A stretch of DNA of 64,000 bases from Chryseobacterium sp. Bi04 (GTDB taxonomy: Bacteria > Bacteroidota > Bacteroidia > Flavobacteriales > Weeksellaceae), in the NCBI RefSeq assembly GCF_918698085.1, contig NZ_CAKKLP010000010.1:124001-188000 (forward strand), read 5' to 3'. A program made the translations under genes and the position numbers. Shown one piece after another: positions 56,101-63,826 of the stretch; within the stretch, counting starts at the first letter, position 1; each line of letters begins with the position of its first letter. The notes beneath the pieces are model-generated. The model had not been told where the DNA came from and searched no databases. It saw only the letters and a program-made list of their open reading frames with translations.

Positions 56101-56404
56101 ACAAAAATCCTTGAAATGGAAACATAAGGATGGTAGAGAACTATTTGCACATTTATTTAAAAGAATGACAAAAACATTAAAGGAGAATTCATGTAGCCGC
56201 CTAATTAAGGGGACTGAAGATGACTTAGAAAACTTGTTACAACAAGCCAAATGGACAAAAAAAATCCGTTATCATATGTACATTGTTCAACCAGCTTTAA
56301 GTAAGGCAAATGCATCGCATGATATTTTATTGCTTTTAGGAAATGTTCAACATTACCTTGCAACCGTTGGAAACATAGATTTAAAAGTTTATTCAAGTAG
56401 GTAA
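53162..56404 (+). CDS. SF2 helicase fused to a PD-(D/E)xK-like nuclease domain
   Basis: 1080 residues. Helicase motifs: LRQPQIGAL and PTGTGKTE (about 150, Walker A), DEAHH (about 260), TATPFR (about 286), and QFIGRFTR (about 439, motif VI). The C-terminus has GEIADIIGINDTGDTIDIHL followed by YHLKFALERR (about 936-962), which fits the acidic and Lys positions of a PD-(D/E)xK core, then FYQVCGQAQKSLKW. This resembles restriction-type helicase-nucleases of defence islands. No methyltransferase gene is present, so a classical restriction system is unlikely. It probably degrades invading DNA or supports the adjoining ABC-3C set; both are inference. Confidence 0.82.
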   Translation: MLNLPRISKLIFENNGNEIWQYFGEKTPLDNAQILNNAPFIIECSGINYYLTNDKNDPNLEAYEYVLLVSKKPTKADFNAKKIIFKYWLKHPLFQDKTSSDVINTWQNKFQFVKENEYLGIKGLRQPQIGALYSILAHFQNADDKAIVVMPTGTGKTETMLSTLIANCCDRLLVSVPSDSLRTQISEKFITLGLLKEFNVVDSSCLNPIVGIINHGFATVEEFQEFILKCNVVVSTMNLLTELSVQQKIILNNSFSHFFVDEAHHSEAKTWKALIERFDPEKVILFTATPFRNDGKLLQGKVIFNFSLRKAQEQKYYKTINYLPIREYNKKLADEKIAEKAIQQLESDIANGHNHIVMARCMSKPRAKEVFEYYQKYPEHNPILIYTGIGGLNDKIEAIKKRKHSIIVCVNMLGEGFDLPSLKIAAIHDERQSLPITLQFIGRFTRTSYDELGNASFITNIAYPPIHEELDQLYARNADWNLILPRLSANATQREIDIKEFLDGFNNLNESIIPFAQINPALSTIIYKTNIRDWKPNKEHWEDLFSNYEHVFADTNHRDTIVIVLGKIEKIEWGTFETVQNLKWDIIIVHWDLRPNINRIFLNTSLKQFSGKDLLERVFENGDIDLISGMNVFRIFHNVNRLSLFNVGTRKGIGQDITFQSYFGKGVHDGIKKLEQGTLIKNNIFGVGYKDGEKISLGCSVKGKIWSYQRGNLDELTKWCKDIGSIVENDAIDPNVVLEHTLAIEKLSQRPLDVMPILIDWNPEMYENIENRYKLNINGILYDFAHVELNLKDPTLDGPLKFSVDTDQFSVLFQIDLSFNPITNESFYDLIQLTNETCFILFGNNNSETLLQFFKDNVPTIWFADESQLFGNQYVRIKNQPDLISKDDIITDEWLGVDIKKESQDIAPYIQDSIQYYFIEKIKDEFQIIYDDDGKGEIADIIGINDTGDTIDIHLYHLKFALERRVGNDIDNFYQVCGQAQKSLKWKHKDGRELFAHLFKRMTKTLKENSCSRLIKGTEDDLENLLQQAKWTKKIRYHMYIVQPALSKANASHDILLLLGNVQHYLATVGNIDLKVYSSR

Positions 56405-56480
56405 ATAAATCAAGTATTTAATTTCATTCAGAAACATCAAAATAGGGAGTAGATGTTTTACTGTGATCCTTCTCAGCCAA

Positions 56481-56612
56481 ATGACGCTATTTTACTTTAT
56501 TTATATTGATTAGTTTTCTGGAGATTTTCCATAAATGCTTAGGTATCTGTATGGAAGCTCTTAACTAAATATGGTTTCTCGTAATTATTCAACTTCTTTT
56601 TTTATTAGATTT
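56481..56612 (+). promoter_or_regulatory. Duplicated leader, copy B (upstream of the nuclease effector)
   Basis: Lies in the 286-nt gap after the helicase. It aligns with copy A over about 130 nt: ATGACGCTATTTTACTTTAT against ATGGCGCCATTTTATTTCAT, then CTTAGGTATCTGTATGGAAG against TTTAGGTATCTACATCTAAG, ending in the identical 33-nt block. Here the block ends TAGATTTA, one base off the -7 consensus. The effector's first possible start is 79 nt downstream. Confidence 0.65.
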
Positions 56613-56690
56613 ACAATTCCAATCAAAGACGGAATTACTATTAATTCATGGTGATAAAAGGGATACCGATTTTTTTTTATAAATTCACAA

Positions 56691-57643
56691 TTGAAAAACG
56701 AAGTAATCAATGAAGTAAATATGTACGCAACCAAATGTGGCCCTTTTAACGGAGATTCCTGGGAGGATCTTATTCAAATATGTTTGAGGCTAAAATATGA
56801 ATCCGAACATTATCAATCAATACCAGCATCACCTGGAGACTCGGGTATTGAAGGTTTTACTAGAACAGGAAAGGTTTTCCAATGTTATTGCCCGGATAAT
56901 AACATGACGTCCGCTGCCCTTTATGAAAAACAGCGTGATAAAATTACAAAGGATACAAATAAACTTTCACTTTACAAAGACCGTTTAACGCTATTTTTTG
57001 GGCAAACCAAAATAAAGGAATGGATATTTGTAACACCGGAGTATAGAATGAATGAACTTGTTATTCATTGTAACAACAAAGCGGAAGAAATTAGGAGTTT
57101 AAACCTTCCTTTCATTGATAAGGATTTTAGGATTGTAATTCATGATATCGATAACTTCGTTAAAGAGATTCCTATTGCATTAAATGGCAATGGACAGAAG
57201 TTAATGATCAATCCGGAAGATTCCGATGCCGGAACCATGACCTCGTGGAAGGAGCAAGAAAATGAACTTGTTGATAACGCTATTAGAAAACATACGAAAA
57301 GATTTTCTCCTAACGCTGCTGGGGTTACCGAAAAAGTAAATGTCCTCACAGAAAATACCATTAAAAGCTACTTTGATCGTGAATCAATATTGGGCAGATG
57401 GCAACGCCTTCATCCACAGGATTATGACAAATTCTTGATATTGATGTCGCAGGTAGAAACGACTGAAGGGAGCAATGTATGTTCCCAAACGAAGACAATA
57501 ATGTGTTATATAGAAGCCTAAGAACTTTGGTAGAAAAAAAGCTTAGGGAAAATTTTACTTATTTGGATGACACAACAATAACCAACTTAACAAATGGTGT
57601 TATCGCAGATTGGCTTTTGCGTTGCCCATTAGATTTTGAATAG
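56691..57643 (+). pseudogene. ABC-3C nuclease-fold effector with a frameshift
   Basis: The first frame (TTG 56691 or ATG 56721, to 57521) begins WEDLIQICLRLKYE and has the nuclease-type pattern GDSGIEGFTRTGKVFQCYCP, with the acidic and QxY positions of Mrr-like restriction-endonuclease folds, then IKEWIFVTPEYRMNELVIH. Near 57455-57470 the frame changes: the continuation in frame +2 reads REQCMFPNEDNNVLYRSLRT and ends NGVIADWLLRCPLDFE at 57643, 2 nt before the next ATG. The fused product would be about 315 residues. In ABC-3C systems such proteins are the toxic effector; the indel should truncate its last third or so. Confidence 0.72.
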
Positions 57644-57645
57644 TA

Positions 57646-58107
57646 ATGCAAGGAAAAATACAAACGCTTCGGTTTACCAAAAGAGCAATACCCATACCGG
57701 CTGATTATAGGCCATTATATAAGATTTCCCATATTCTTTTAATTTTATTCATGTCCTGCCGATCAGGAAAGTCTTCTATGATGAAGCTTCACTTTTTGTG
57801 CTGGGCCATAAAAACCAAAACAAATACTTTAACAGTAAGCGGATGGATTAAAAACAAATTCTCGAATCATCTTCATATTTGGGGAATAGAACCCACTGTT
57901 AATCGTGCCCTCACGTTTGCTGTTTCCGACAATTTGATAGAAAATAATGGCGCGGATTTTATAATTACAACAAAAGGTAAAGACTTGGTAAAAGCTATTT
58001 TAAAAGATAAAGAACTTTTTATTCGGGAGAAAGAATTTTTATCTGGTATTGGCAAGAACACTATTACCGAAACGCAAATCACCCAATTAGCCCAAAAATT
58101 TTTTTAA
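57646..58107 (+). CDS. ABC-3C middle component (winged-helix type)
   Basis: 153 residues: PADYRPLYKISHILLILFMS, CRSGKSSMMKLHFLCWAIK, LHIWGIEPTVNRALTFAVSD and NGADFIITTKGKDLVKAI. These match, from memory, the small winged-helix middle components that link effector and ATPase in ABC-three-component systems; the WGI-PTVNRAL-F stretch and the TTKGKDL wing are the most telling. Cytoplasmic. It starts 2 nt after the effector stop and ends 4 nt before the ATPase, a tight operon. It appears intact. Confidence 0.7.
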   Translation: MQGKIQTLRFTKRAIPIPADYRPLYKISHILLILFMSCRSGKSSMMKLHFLCWAIKTKTNTLTVSGWIKNKFSNHLHIWGIEPTVNRALTFAVSDNLIENNGADFIITTKGKDLVKAILKDKELFIREKEFLSGIGKNTITETQITQLAQKFF

Positions 58108-58111
58108 AACC

Positions 58112-60175
58112 ATGTTACAAATTAATGCACTTCGCTTAGAGATTAATACCACCAATGGACTTTATGGTGCATTCTTTCCTTTTGAATCAGGTCTCAATAT
58201 TATTAGAGCCAACAATACGAGCGGCAAGAGTACGGTCTTTCAATCTATAATATATGCTTTGGGATTTGAAGAATTAATTGGAGGGAAGAATGAAAAGACA
58301 ATGCAGTCTGTATTGAAAGATGCCGTGCTTGATGGAGTTCATCAATACAATGTTTTGCAATCTGCTGTTTTACTTGAAATTTCTAATGGAGAAAAATTGG
58401 CCACAATAAGGCGTAGTGTAATAAATGAAAATCGAAAACCTCAATTGGTAGATGTAATTGATGGGCCAATGCTGACGAATCCCGAAGGAAACTACGAGAT
58501 GAGACAAATGTATATCCACGACAGTGGTGCTGCTACAGACAGCCAATATGGCTTCCATGTATTTCTTGAAGAGTTTATAGGATGGAAAGTACCCGATGTT
58601 CTTGATAATAGCGGAAATAAAACAAAGCTCTATCTTCCGCTTATTGCACCTTCCTTCATAGTGGAACAAAAATCCGGATGGTCTTCACTGTTTGCCACGA
58701 TGCCTTTTTATAGGGTGAAAAATGCAGAAGAAAGAGTCATCGAGTTTTTACTAAATCTGGATGTATTCCAAAACGAGCAAACTAAAATTTCATTAAATAT
58801 AAAGAAGCAGACAGTAATTGCACGATGGCAATCTCTCTATCAAGAGTTCATCAGAGTAGGAGAAAGGTGTAGTGGAGAACTAGCAGGAATGACAGAATCT
58901 CCAGCCATCATTAATAACCTATCAGAAGTATATTTCAGAATTTTGAGAAATGAAAAGTACTACCTGGTAGATGAGTTATTGGCTGATCTTCAAAATGAAT
59001 ACGATGAATTAACAAAACAAACTGAAATTACAGTTGGAGATAACATTGGAAAAAATCAATTTCGTTTGACACAGTTAAATGAAAATTTAATTAGGCATAG
59101 TTATATGCTGGAGAAATTGGAGAATGAAAGTTATATAGAAAAAGACCAGCTGAAGCAATATATCATACAAAAGAAAAATATTGAAGAGGATCTTGTCAAC
59201 AATAAGGCAGCAAGAAAAATGCTAAACCTTGGAGCTACTGTGGAATCTCCTTTGTCAGATAACAAATGCCCAACCTGCCATCAGGAGGTAAATGGAACAT
59301 TACTTCCGGCAGAGGTAGATCAGGTACCGATGGATGTTGAGAAAAATATTGATTTTCTAACAGCCCAATTAAAAATGCTCGGAATATTCGTCAATGGTGA
59401 AAGAAAGAAGGTAATTGAAAAAGAAAGGAGGATTAATGATCTCCGAAACCACATTCAGCTTCTAAGGCAACAAATAAGGAATCTTAAGAAAGATTTGACT
59501 TCTGATGAAAGGCTTCCTTCTGAAGAGCTTATTGAAAGAAAAATCAATATAAAAAAACTAATTATAGTTTATGAAGCTCTCGTAGAAAATACAGAGGCCT
59601 TAAAGAACCGCCTCAAAATACTCTCAAATGAGTGGGAGCGTTTAAAAGGAGTAGAATCAAATTTAGGAGGAGACTTCTTTACGAAACAAGACGATGAAAA
59701 AATTCAATTTCTGGAAACTCGTTTCATTACATTATTAACTCATTTCAACTATCAAAGTAAAGACAAAAATGCTATTCGTATATCCCGGGATAAGTATATG
59801 CCAATAATAGAAGTAGGTCTTCCAAATGGGAGACTTAAATCTTATGATTTACGGTTTGATTCTTCCGGAAGCGATCATATTCGGGCCATGTAGGCTTATT
59901 ATATCTCACTTTTAGAAACTTCTTATTCTAAGAATGGGAATCACCCACTTTTATTAATTTTCGACGAACCACAACAACAATCAGCATCTACGAAAGATTT
60001 TCATGAGTTTCTAAAAGAATTGTCTTTACAAAAGGAGGCACAAAGTATTGTCTTTGCTTCGTTTCAAAACTCGCAGTCAGATTTTAAAGCTGCAACTAAA
60101 GGATTAAACTTTCATGAAATAGAAGGCACTGGAAGATTTATCACTAAAGTTCAAACTCCTGGTGTGATAAACTAA
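58112..60175 (+). pseudogene. ABC-3C SMC/Rad50-like ATPase interrupted by an in-frame amber codon
   Basis: The frame starts MLQINALRLEINTTNG with Walker A NNTSGKST (about 32-40), runs through coiled-coil arms with a central CPTCHQE zinc-hook-like motif (about 385), and reaches SSGSDHIRAM before TAG at 59891-59893 (594 residues). The same frame continues without a gap: AYYISLLETSYSKNGNHP, Walker B LLLIFDEPQQQS, SIVFASFQNS, stop at 60173-60175 (about 687 residues). The truncated product lacks Walker B and so cannot hydrolyse ATP. TAG probably replaces a Trp TGG, as IRAMWAYY would be natural. Confidence 0.8.
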
Positions 60176-60307
60176 ATTTTAATGCCAGAGGTACACAAAA
60201 CTAATTTTAATGGATTATGCTAAATTAAAATAATATTAAATTGCTGTAAATCAATTATTTAATATTATTTAAGAGTATTAATAATGGTATTAGGTGTTCG
60301 ACAGGAC

Positions 60308-60322
60308 TCCCTCTCTCTCCGC
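60308..60322 (+). other. attR-like direct repeat
   Basis: TCCCTCTCTCTCCGC, identical to 50812-50826. Just before it GTGTTCGACAGGAC is an imperfect echo of the tRNA T-arm (GGGTTCGAA), so the island's right junction may carry a degenerate T-arm copy. Confidence 0.72.
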
Positions 60323-60325
60323 AAG

Positions 60326-60360
60326 AAAAAGCCTTAGAATAATTTATTCTAAGGCTTTTT
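60326..60360 (+). terminator. Strong terminator, likely the original tRNA-Ser terminator
   Basis: AAAAAGCCTTAGAATA (60326-60341) pairs with TATTCTAAGGCTTTTT (60345-60360), a perfect 16-bp stem with a 3-nt loop and a terminal T-run. It lies 3 nt beyond the right attachment repeat, where the tRNA's native terminator would have been before island insertion. Confidence 0.8.
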
Positions 60361-60384
60361 TATTTATTTTTCACGATTTATATA

Positions 60385-61035
60385 TTATTTGTAAAATACA
60401 GGTTCTGTAATACCTTCCTTTATTAAAATATTTTTATTCATATTGAAATTCCTTTCTGTCATGAAGTTTAAATATTTTTTCAAAGGTTCAAGATTATATT
60501 TTACCCTCCAGCTATCTACATTAATAGTATCAATAAGGCCTATTTTAGGTTTAGCTTGTCCATTTTTTCTATATTCTACCTGAGTGCCAAATAATTGTTT
60601 TTCTCCATTATTGATCTTAATTCTATCATATAAAAGAGCATAATTGTCTGGACTCGCATTTTTTTTGCTAACTTCTTTTTTTAAGGATTTCAAAACCTTA
60701 TTTTGAAAGTCAACAGATTTATCAGAGTGTTGTACAATTGCCCAAAATTGAGTTTCTCCTTTTTCTCCTACTTTACCAATCCCCAAATAACCATATTTTT
60801 TATAAAGTAGCTCTGCTTTTTTCGTGTTATCTGCCATCACACTATCCTTAAATGTATTCCATTTTTCACGAGAATAGTTGGCATATTTCCCTTGGGGAAT
60901 ATATGCTGCAACCTGATCTATTTTTCCCATTGCATCTATTTCATTTGCCAAATCTCTTTTTTCAGTGACCGACAATGTATTTTTACAACTTAAGATGGTT
61001 AATAAAAGGGAAATAGCAATCATTCTTTTATACAT
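60385..61035 (-). CDS. DUF6624 domain lipoprotein
   Basis: 216 residues with a lipoprotein signal (MYKRMIAISLLLTILSCKN, Cys17). The DUF6624 pattern follows: YLGIGKVGEKGETQFWAIVQ, HSDKSVDFQNKVLKSLKKE, NYALLYDRIKINNGEKQLFG, TQVEYRKNG, with the conserved QHSD. Relative of the cytoplasmic DUF6624 protein at 46800. Function unknown. It is the first gene right of the island, convergent with the terminator. Confidence 0.82.
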   Translation of the reverse strand: MYKRMIAISLLLTILSCKNTLSVTEKRDLANEIDAMGKIDQVAAYIPQGKYANYSREKWNTFKDSVMADNTKKAELLYKKYGYLGIGKVGEKGETQFWAIVQHSDKSVDFQNKVLKSLKKEVSKKNASPDNYALLYDRIKINNGEKQLFGTQVEYRKNGQAKPKIGLIDTINVDSWRVKYNLEPLKKYLNFMTERNFNMNKNILIKEGITEPVFYK

Positions 61036-61096
61036 ATCTGTTTTTTTAATAAATATAATTTTTATTTTTCCACCAATTCTGATAAACCGTAATATT

Positions 61097-61414
61097 TTAT
61101 TGCTTTTTGTTTAACTGGATTTTTACTCCACTCATCCATTCTCCGGTATAGGGATCATAGCCGGATTTCAATGGTTTCGAAATATCTAGACCATCATTAT
61201 TGCTGCTGGTGCGGTCAGTGTAAGCTCTACAATCCGTACAGATATAGCGAAATTCACAGTCCTTACAAACTTCTATTTTATCTTTGGTAAGATTCCAGTA
61301 CTTCTTAAAATCCGGATGTTGGAGACTTGCTTCTAAAGTTGTATCTTTTATATTGCCAAAGGTTTATGGCATTGATGGACAGTTTTTTATATTGTCTTCT
61401 TTGTCTATTGCCAT
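61097..61414 (-). pseudogene. C-terminal remnant of a grasp-with-spasm maturase (GwsS-like)
   Basis: In the 662-nt gap between the DUF6624 and epimerase genes the minus strand encodes MAIDKEDNIKNCPSMP, stop, TFGNIKDTTLEASLQHPDFK, then the SPASM cysteine pattern CKDCEFRYICTDCRAYT and SGYDPYTGEWMSG to a stop at 61097-61099. The internal TAA (61364-61366) stands where a Lys codon would be natural. This closely fits the C-terminus of the grasp-with-spasm peptide maturase of Chryseobacterium. N-terminal radical-SAM-like and grasp-partner sequences are absent, so a RiPP locus has been lost here. The rest of the gap (61447-61697) shows nothing recognisable. Confidence 0.7.
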
Positions 61415-61697
61415 TTTTTTACGAAGACAAGAATTATAGGCAAAAATTTTTATTCAAACTGTAAAAAGTGAAAAATCAATCATAATCGAAGAATTCTTAT
61501 ATAATGAAACGATGACTTTAAACGCGAAATTATCTTTCCAATGTATCAAGTAAAATGAAAATGCTCCAAAAGGTAGTGATACTTTTAGTATTCAGAAGAA
61601 GTGCCACGCAAACTTTTGTAAATTATTGGATTTCAGTATGTAATTATGATGGTCAACTTTGCTGCCCATTATTAATGCTTTTCAAACAGATCTTAAT

Positions 61698-62426
61698 TTA
61701 CTTTTTAAGCTTAAACAGATCAAAAGAATTATACTGGGGATCATAACCCGTTAGAAGTTTGGTCTTCTGAATGTCAAGTCGCTTGTATGTATTATTAGAA
61801 ATGGCATTTACTATTTCAAATTTTATATTTTTAGATTCAATGCACAGATGCAGGAGCTGATTTAGATCATCGGGATGCAGGTAGGCACTTAAGTCCCGGG
61901 CGTTCATTTCTGTGAAATCCTCCGGAAATTCATAGGCTCCGATCCTAAGACATATAGCGCTTAAATCGCTGCTAAAACAATGATAGGAAAGGAGAGCTTC
62001 TCCAAAACATTTGGAAACACCGTATAAGTTTCCGGGCTTTACAGGCATCTCGGGATTAAGTTGAACATCTTTTGGATAGCCTTCTATTGTTTGTGCACTG
62101 CTTGCATAAATAATTTTTTTACAACCGGCTGCAATGGCTGCATCAATAACATTCTTTGTTCCAATGATATTGGCGTCCAGTAAATCATCAAATGTAGCAT
62201 CAGGACTGGCGATGCCGCCCAGATGAATAACAATGTCCACATTTTTACAAGCCTGCATAAGGTGTTCCTTATCCGTAAGATTTCCCTGGAAATATTCAAC
62301 GGATGCATCCTGAACCTTGGGAAGATGAAGGTCAAAAACTCTCAATTCATATTGAGCTGAAAAGGATTTGATAAAATGGCTTCCAATTTTTCCGGAGCCT
62401 CCGGTAATTAATATTTTGTTGCGCAT
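61698..62426 (-). CDS. NAD-dependent epimerase/dehydratase (extended SDR)
   Basis: 242 residues. Seen: nucleotide-binding GGSGKIG (residues 9-15), the Asp after the second strand (LRVFDLHLP) indicating NAD rather than NADP, and the catalytic YGVSK. IHLGGIASPDATFDDLLDAN resembles uronate-dehydrogenase-like enzymes, and the length fits. A sugar or sugar-acid substrate is likely but not proven. Monocistronic; an MFS gene lies upstream on the same strand. Confidence 0.85.
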   Translation of the reverse strand: MRNKILITGGSGKIGSHFIKSFSAQYELRVFDLHLPKVQDASVEYFQGNLTDKEHLMQACKNVDIVIHLGGIASPDATFDDLLDANIIGTKNVIDAAIAAGCKKIIYASSAQTIEGYPKDVQLNPEMPVKPGNLYGVSKCFGEALLSYHCFSSDLSAICLRIGAYEFPEDFTEMNARDLSAYLHPDDLNQLLHLCIESKNIKFEIVNAISNNTYKRLDIQKTKLLTGYDPQYNSFDLFKLKK

Positions 62427-62550
62427 GAGTATTTGTTTATATATATAGAATTTAAAATATTGATAGTTCCAGCTGCATTGTTGCTGACGGGAAACTCCTG
62501 CCAGTGCAAAGGTTGTTTTCTATTGAAAGTAATTCGTTGTTACAAAATAA

Positions 62551-63738
62551 TTAACCGTGTTCACATACAGGTGCTGCATGTTTCAATTGTTTTGCCTCTT
62601 CATTTTCTGTACTATTTTTCGGAAAGGTTACAAAGCTCAGAATAAATGTTACGGTCAACAATAAAACACTCACCCATAAAACATACTGAACTCCGTAATA
62701 GGCACTTACTATCCCGCCGAGAAATGCACCTAAGGAAATTCCAATGTTAAAAGATGAAGTCAATAAGCTGTTAACAAACTCCAGTGCATGATGCGGAACA
62801 GACTGTGTGGTCCGGATATTTGAAACCAGGAAACCACCAGTATGGATCATTCCCCAAAAGGAAACAATGATGACCATAGGAGTAAAAATCCCTCCAAGGT
62901 AATAGGCAAGAATCTGTACTGTTACTAGAAAGATTAAAAATAGTCTTGCAGTCATAAGTACATTGCGGTTCAATGCAATTCCCATAAGCCAGTTCCCCAG
63001 CGTTCCCATACCACCGAAAAGGAGGAGCATCATACTGATCTGAGCACCATCCATCTTTGTAACCTGTTCAAGAAAGGCAGTAAGGTAGGTATAGCTGGCA
63101 AACATTGCCGCCAGCGTGGCAATGCTGGAAATCAGGTTGAGCCATAAAAGAGGGCTTTTCAATACGGCTAGCTGATTCTGAGTGGATCTTGTGTTATCTG
63201 CAGGAAGAGAGGGGATGAATACTAAAAGGCCAATAAAAGCAATTAAACTTATTGCACTGCTGAGGAAAAATGATGCCTGCCAATGATGGAAGAGGTCTAC
63301 AGCATAGGTTGTTAAGGGAATTCCGAGCACTGTAGCTAAGCTTAATCCCAACATTACGGTAGACACCCCTTTTGCTCCTTTTTCCTTGAATGCAATAGCT
63401 ATAGAAATATTCCAGAATAAAGGATGCAGTACCGCCGGTAATATCCTGGCGATCATGAGTGTCGTGAAATTGGTGGAAAATGCAGAGATTAAGTTAGAAA
63501 GAACAAATATGCTCATGACCAGGCATAGCAAGAACTTCCGGTTTATTTTGGTCGTAAATGAAGTGATAAAGGGGGAAGAAACAGCTACAGTTATGGCAAA
63601 GGCGCTAAGCAGCCATCCTGCCGTATCTATTGATACACCGAACTGCCGGCTAATAGTGGGTAGGATACCAACTATCCCGAATTCAGTGGTAATAATGCCG
63701 AAAGCTCCCAGCGCCAGAACATAGATTGATGTTTTCAT
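62551..63738 (-). CDS. MFS transporter, drug/sugar efflux (DHA1) type
   Basis: 395 residues, 12 membrane segments. The N-terminus MKTSIYVLALGAFGIITTEF and GIVGILPTISRQFGVSIDT parallel the MFS at 42963, so the two are paralogues. It is divergent from an AraC-type regulator at 63827 with an 88-nt gap. A substrate-inducible proton-driven exporter is the usual role of this subfamily; substrate unknown. Confidence 0.86.
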   Translation of the reverse strand: MKTSIYVLALGAFGIITTEFGIVGILPTISRQFGVSIDTAGWLLSAFAITVAVSSPFITSFTTKINRKFLLCLVMSIFVLSNLISAFSTNFTTLMIARILPAVLHPLFWNISIAIAFKEKGAKGVSTVMLGLSLATVLGIPLTTYAVDLFHHWQASFFLSSAISLIAFIGLLVFIPSLPADNTRSTQNQLAVLKSPLLWLNLISSIATLAAMFASYTYLTAFLEQVTKMDGAQISMMLLLFGGMGTLGNWLMGIALNRNVLMTARLFLIFLVTVQILAYYLGGIFTPMVIIVSFWGMIHTGGFLVSNIRTTQSVPHHALEFVNSLLTSSFNIGISLGAFLGGIVSAYYGVQYVLWVSVLLLTVTFILSFVTFPKNSTENEEAKQLKHAAPVCEHG

Positions 63739-63826
63739 GAATGCTTATAATTTTGATGTAGCAAATTTGAACAGAAAAATTGTAAAAAATCAGTATATTT
63801 TAATGATAAATGGGTATTTTTACCAC

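Larger units (their letters stand above)
50827..60322. mobile_element. Genomic island integrated at tRNA-Ser: recombinase, helicase-nuclease and ABC-3C genes
   Basis: Bounded by a 15-nt direct repeat (50812-50826 and 60308-60322), it contains a large serine recombinase next to the left end, a helicase-nuclease fusion, and a nuclease effector/middle component/SMC-like ATPase set. A tRNA-type terminator lies at each side: 50831-50863 just inside the left end and 60326-60360 just beyond the right end, as expected if the native tRNA downstream region was displaced. No conjugation genes are present, so it is an integrative, non-conjugative defence-type island. Base composition inside is somewhat more AT-rich by eye. 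Confidence 0.75.

Noticed and set aside
53162..58107. Hachiman or type I/III restriction system
   Set aside because: No HamA-like (DUF1837) protein, no methyltransferase and no specificity subunit were found; the neighbouring middle component and SMC-like ATPase fit ABC-3C better.
59891..59893. Programmed recoding (pyrrolysine or readthrough) of the TAG codon
   Set aside because: No PylT/PylS-type genes or stem-loop after the codon are seen, and the effector gene is also damaged, so simple inactivation is more likely.
61555..61746. Open frame ending inside the epimerase gene
   Set aside because: It overlaps the 3' end of a well-supported minus-strand gene and has no recognisable features.
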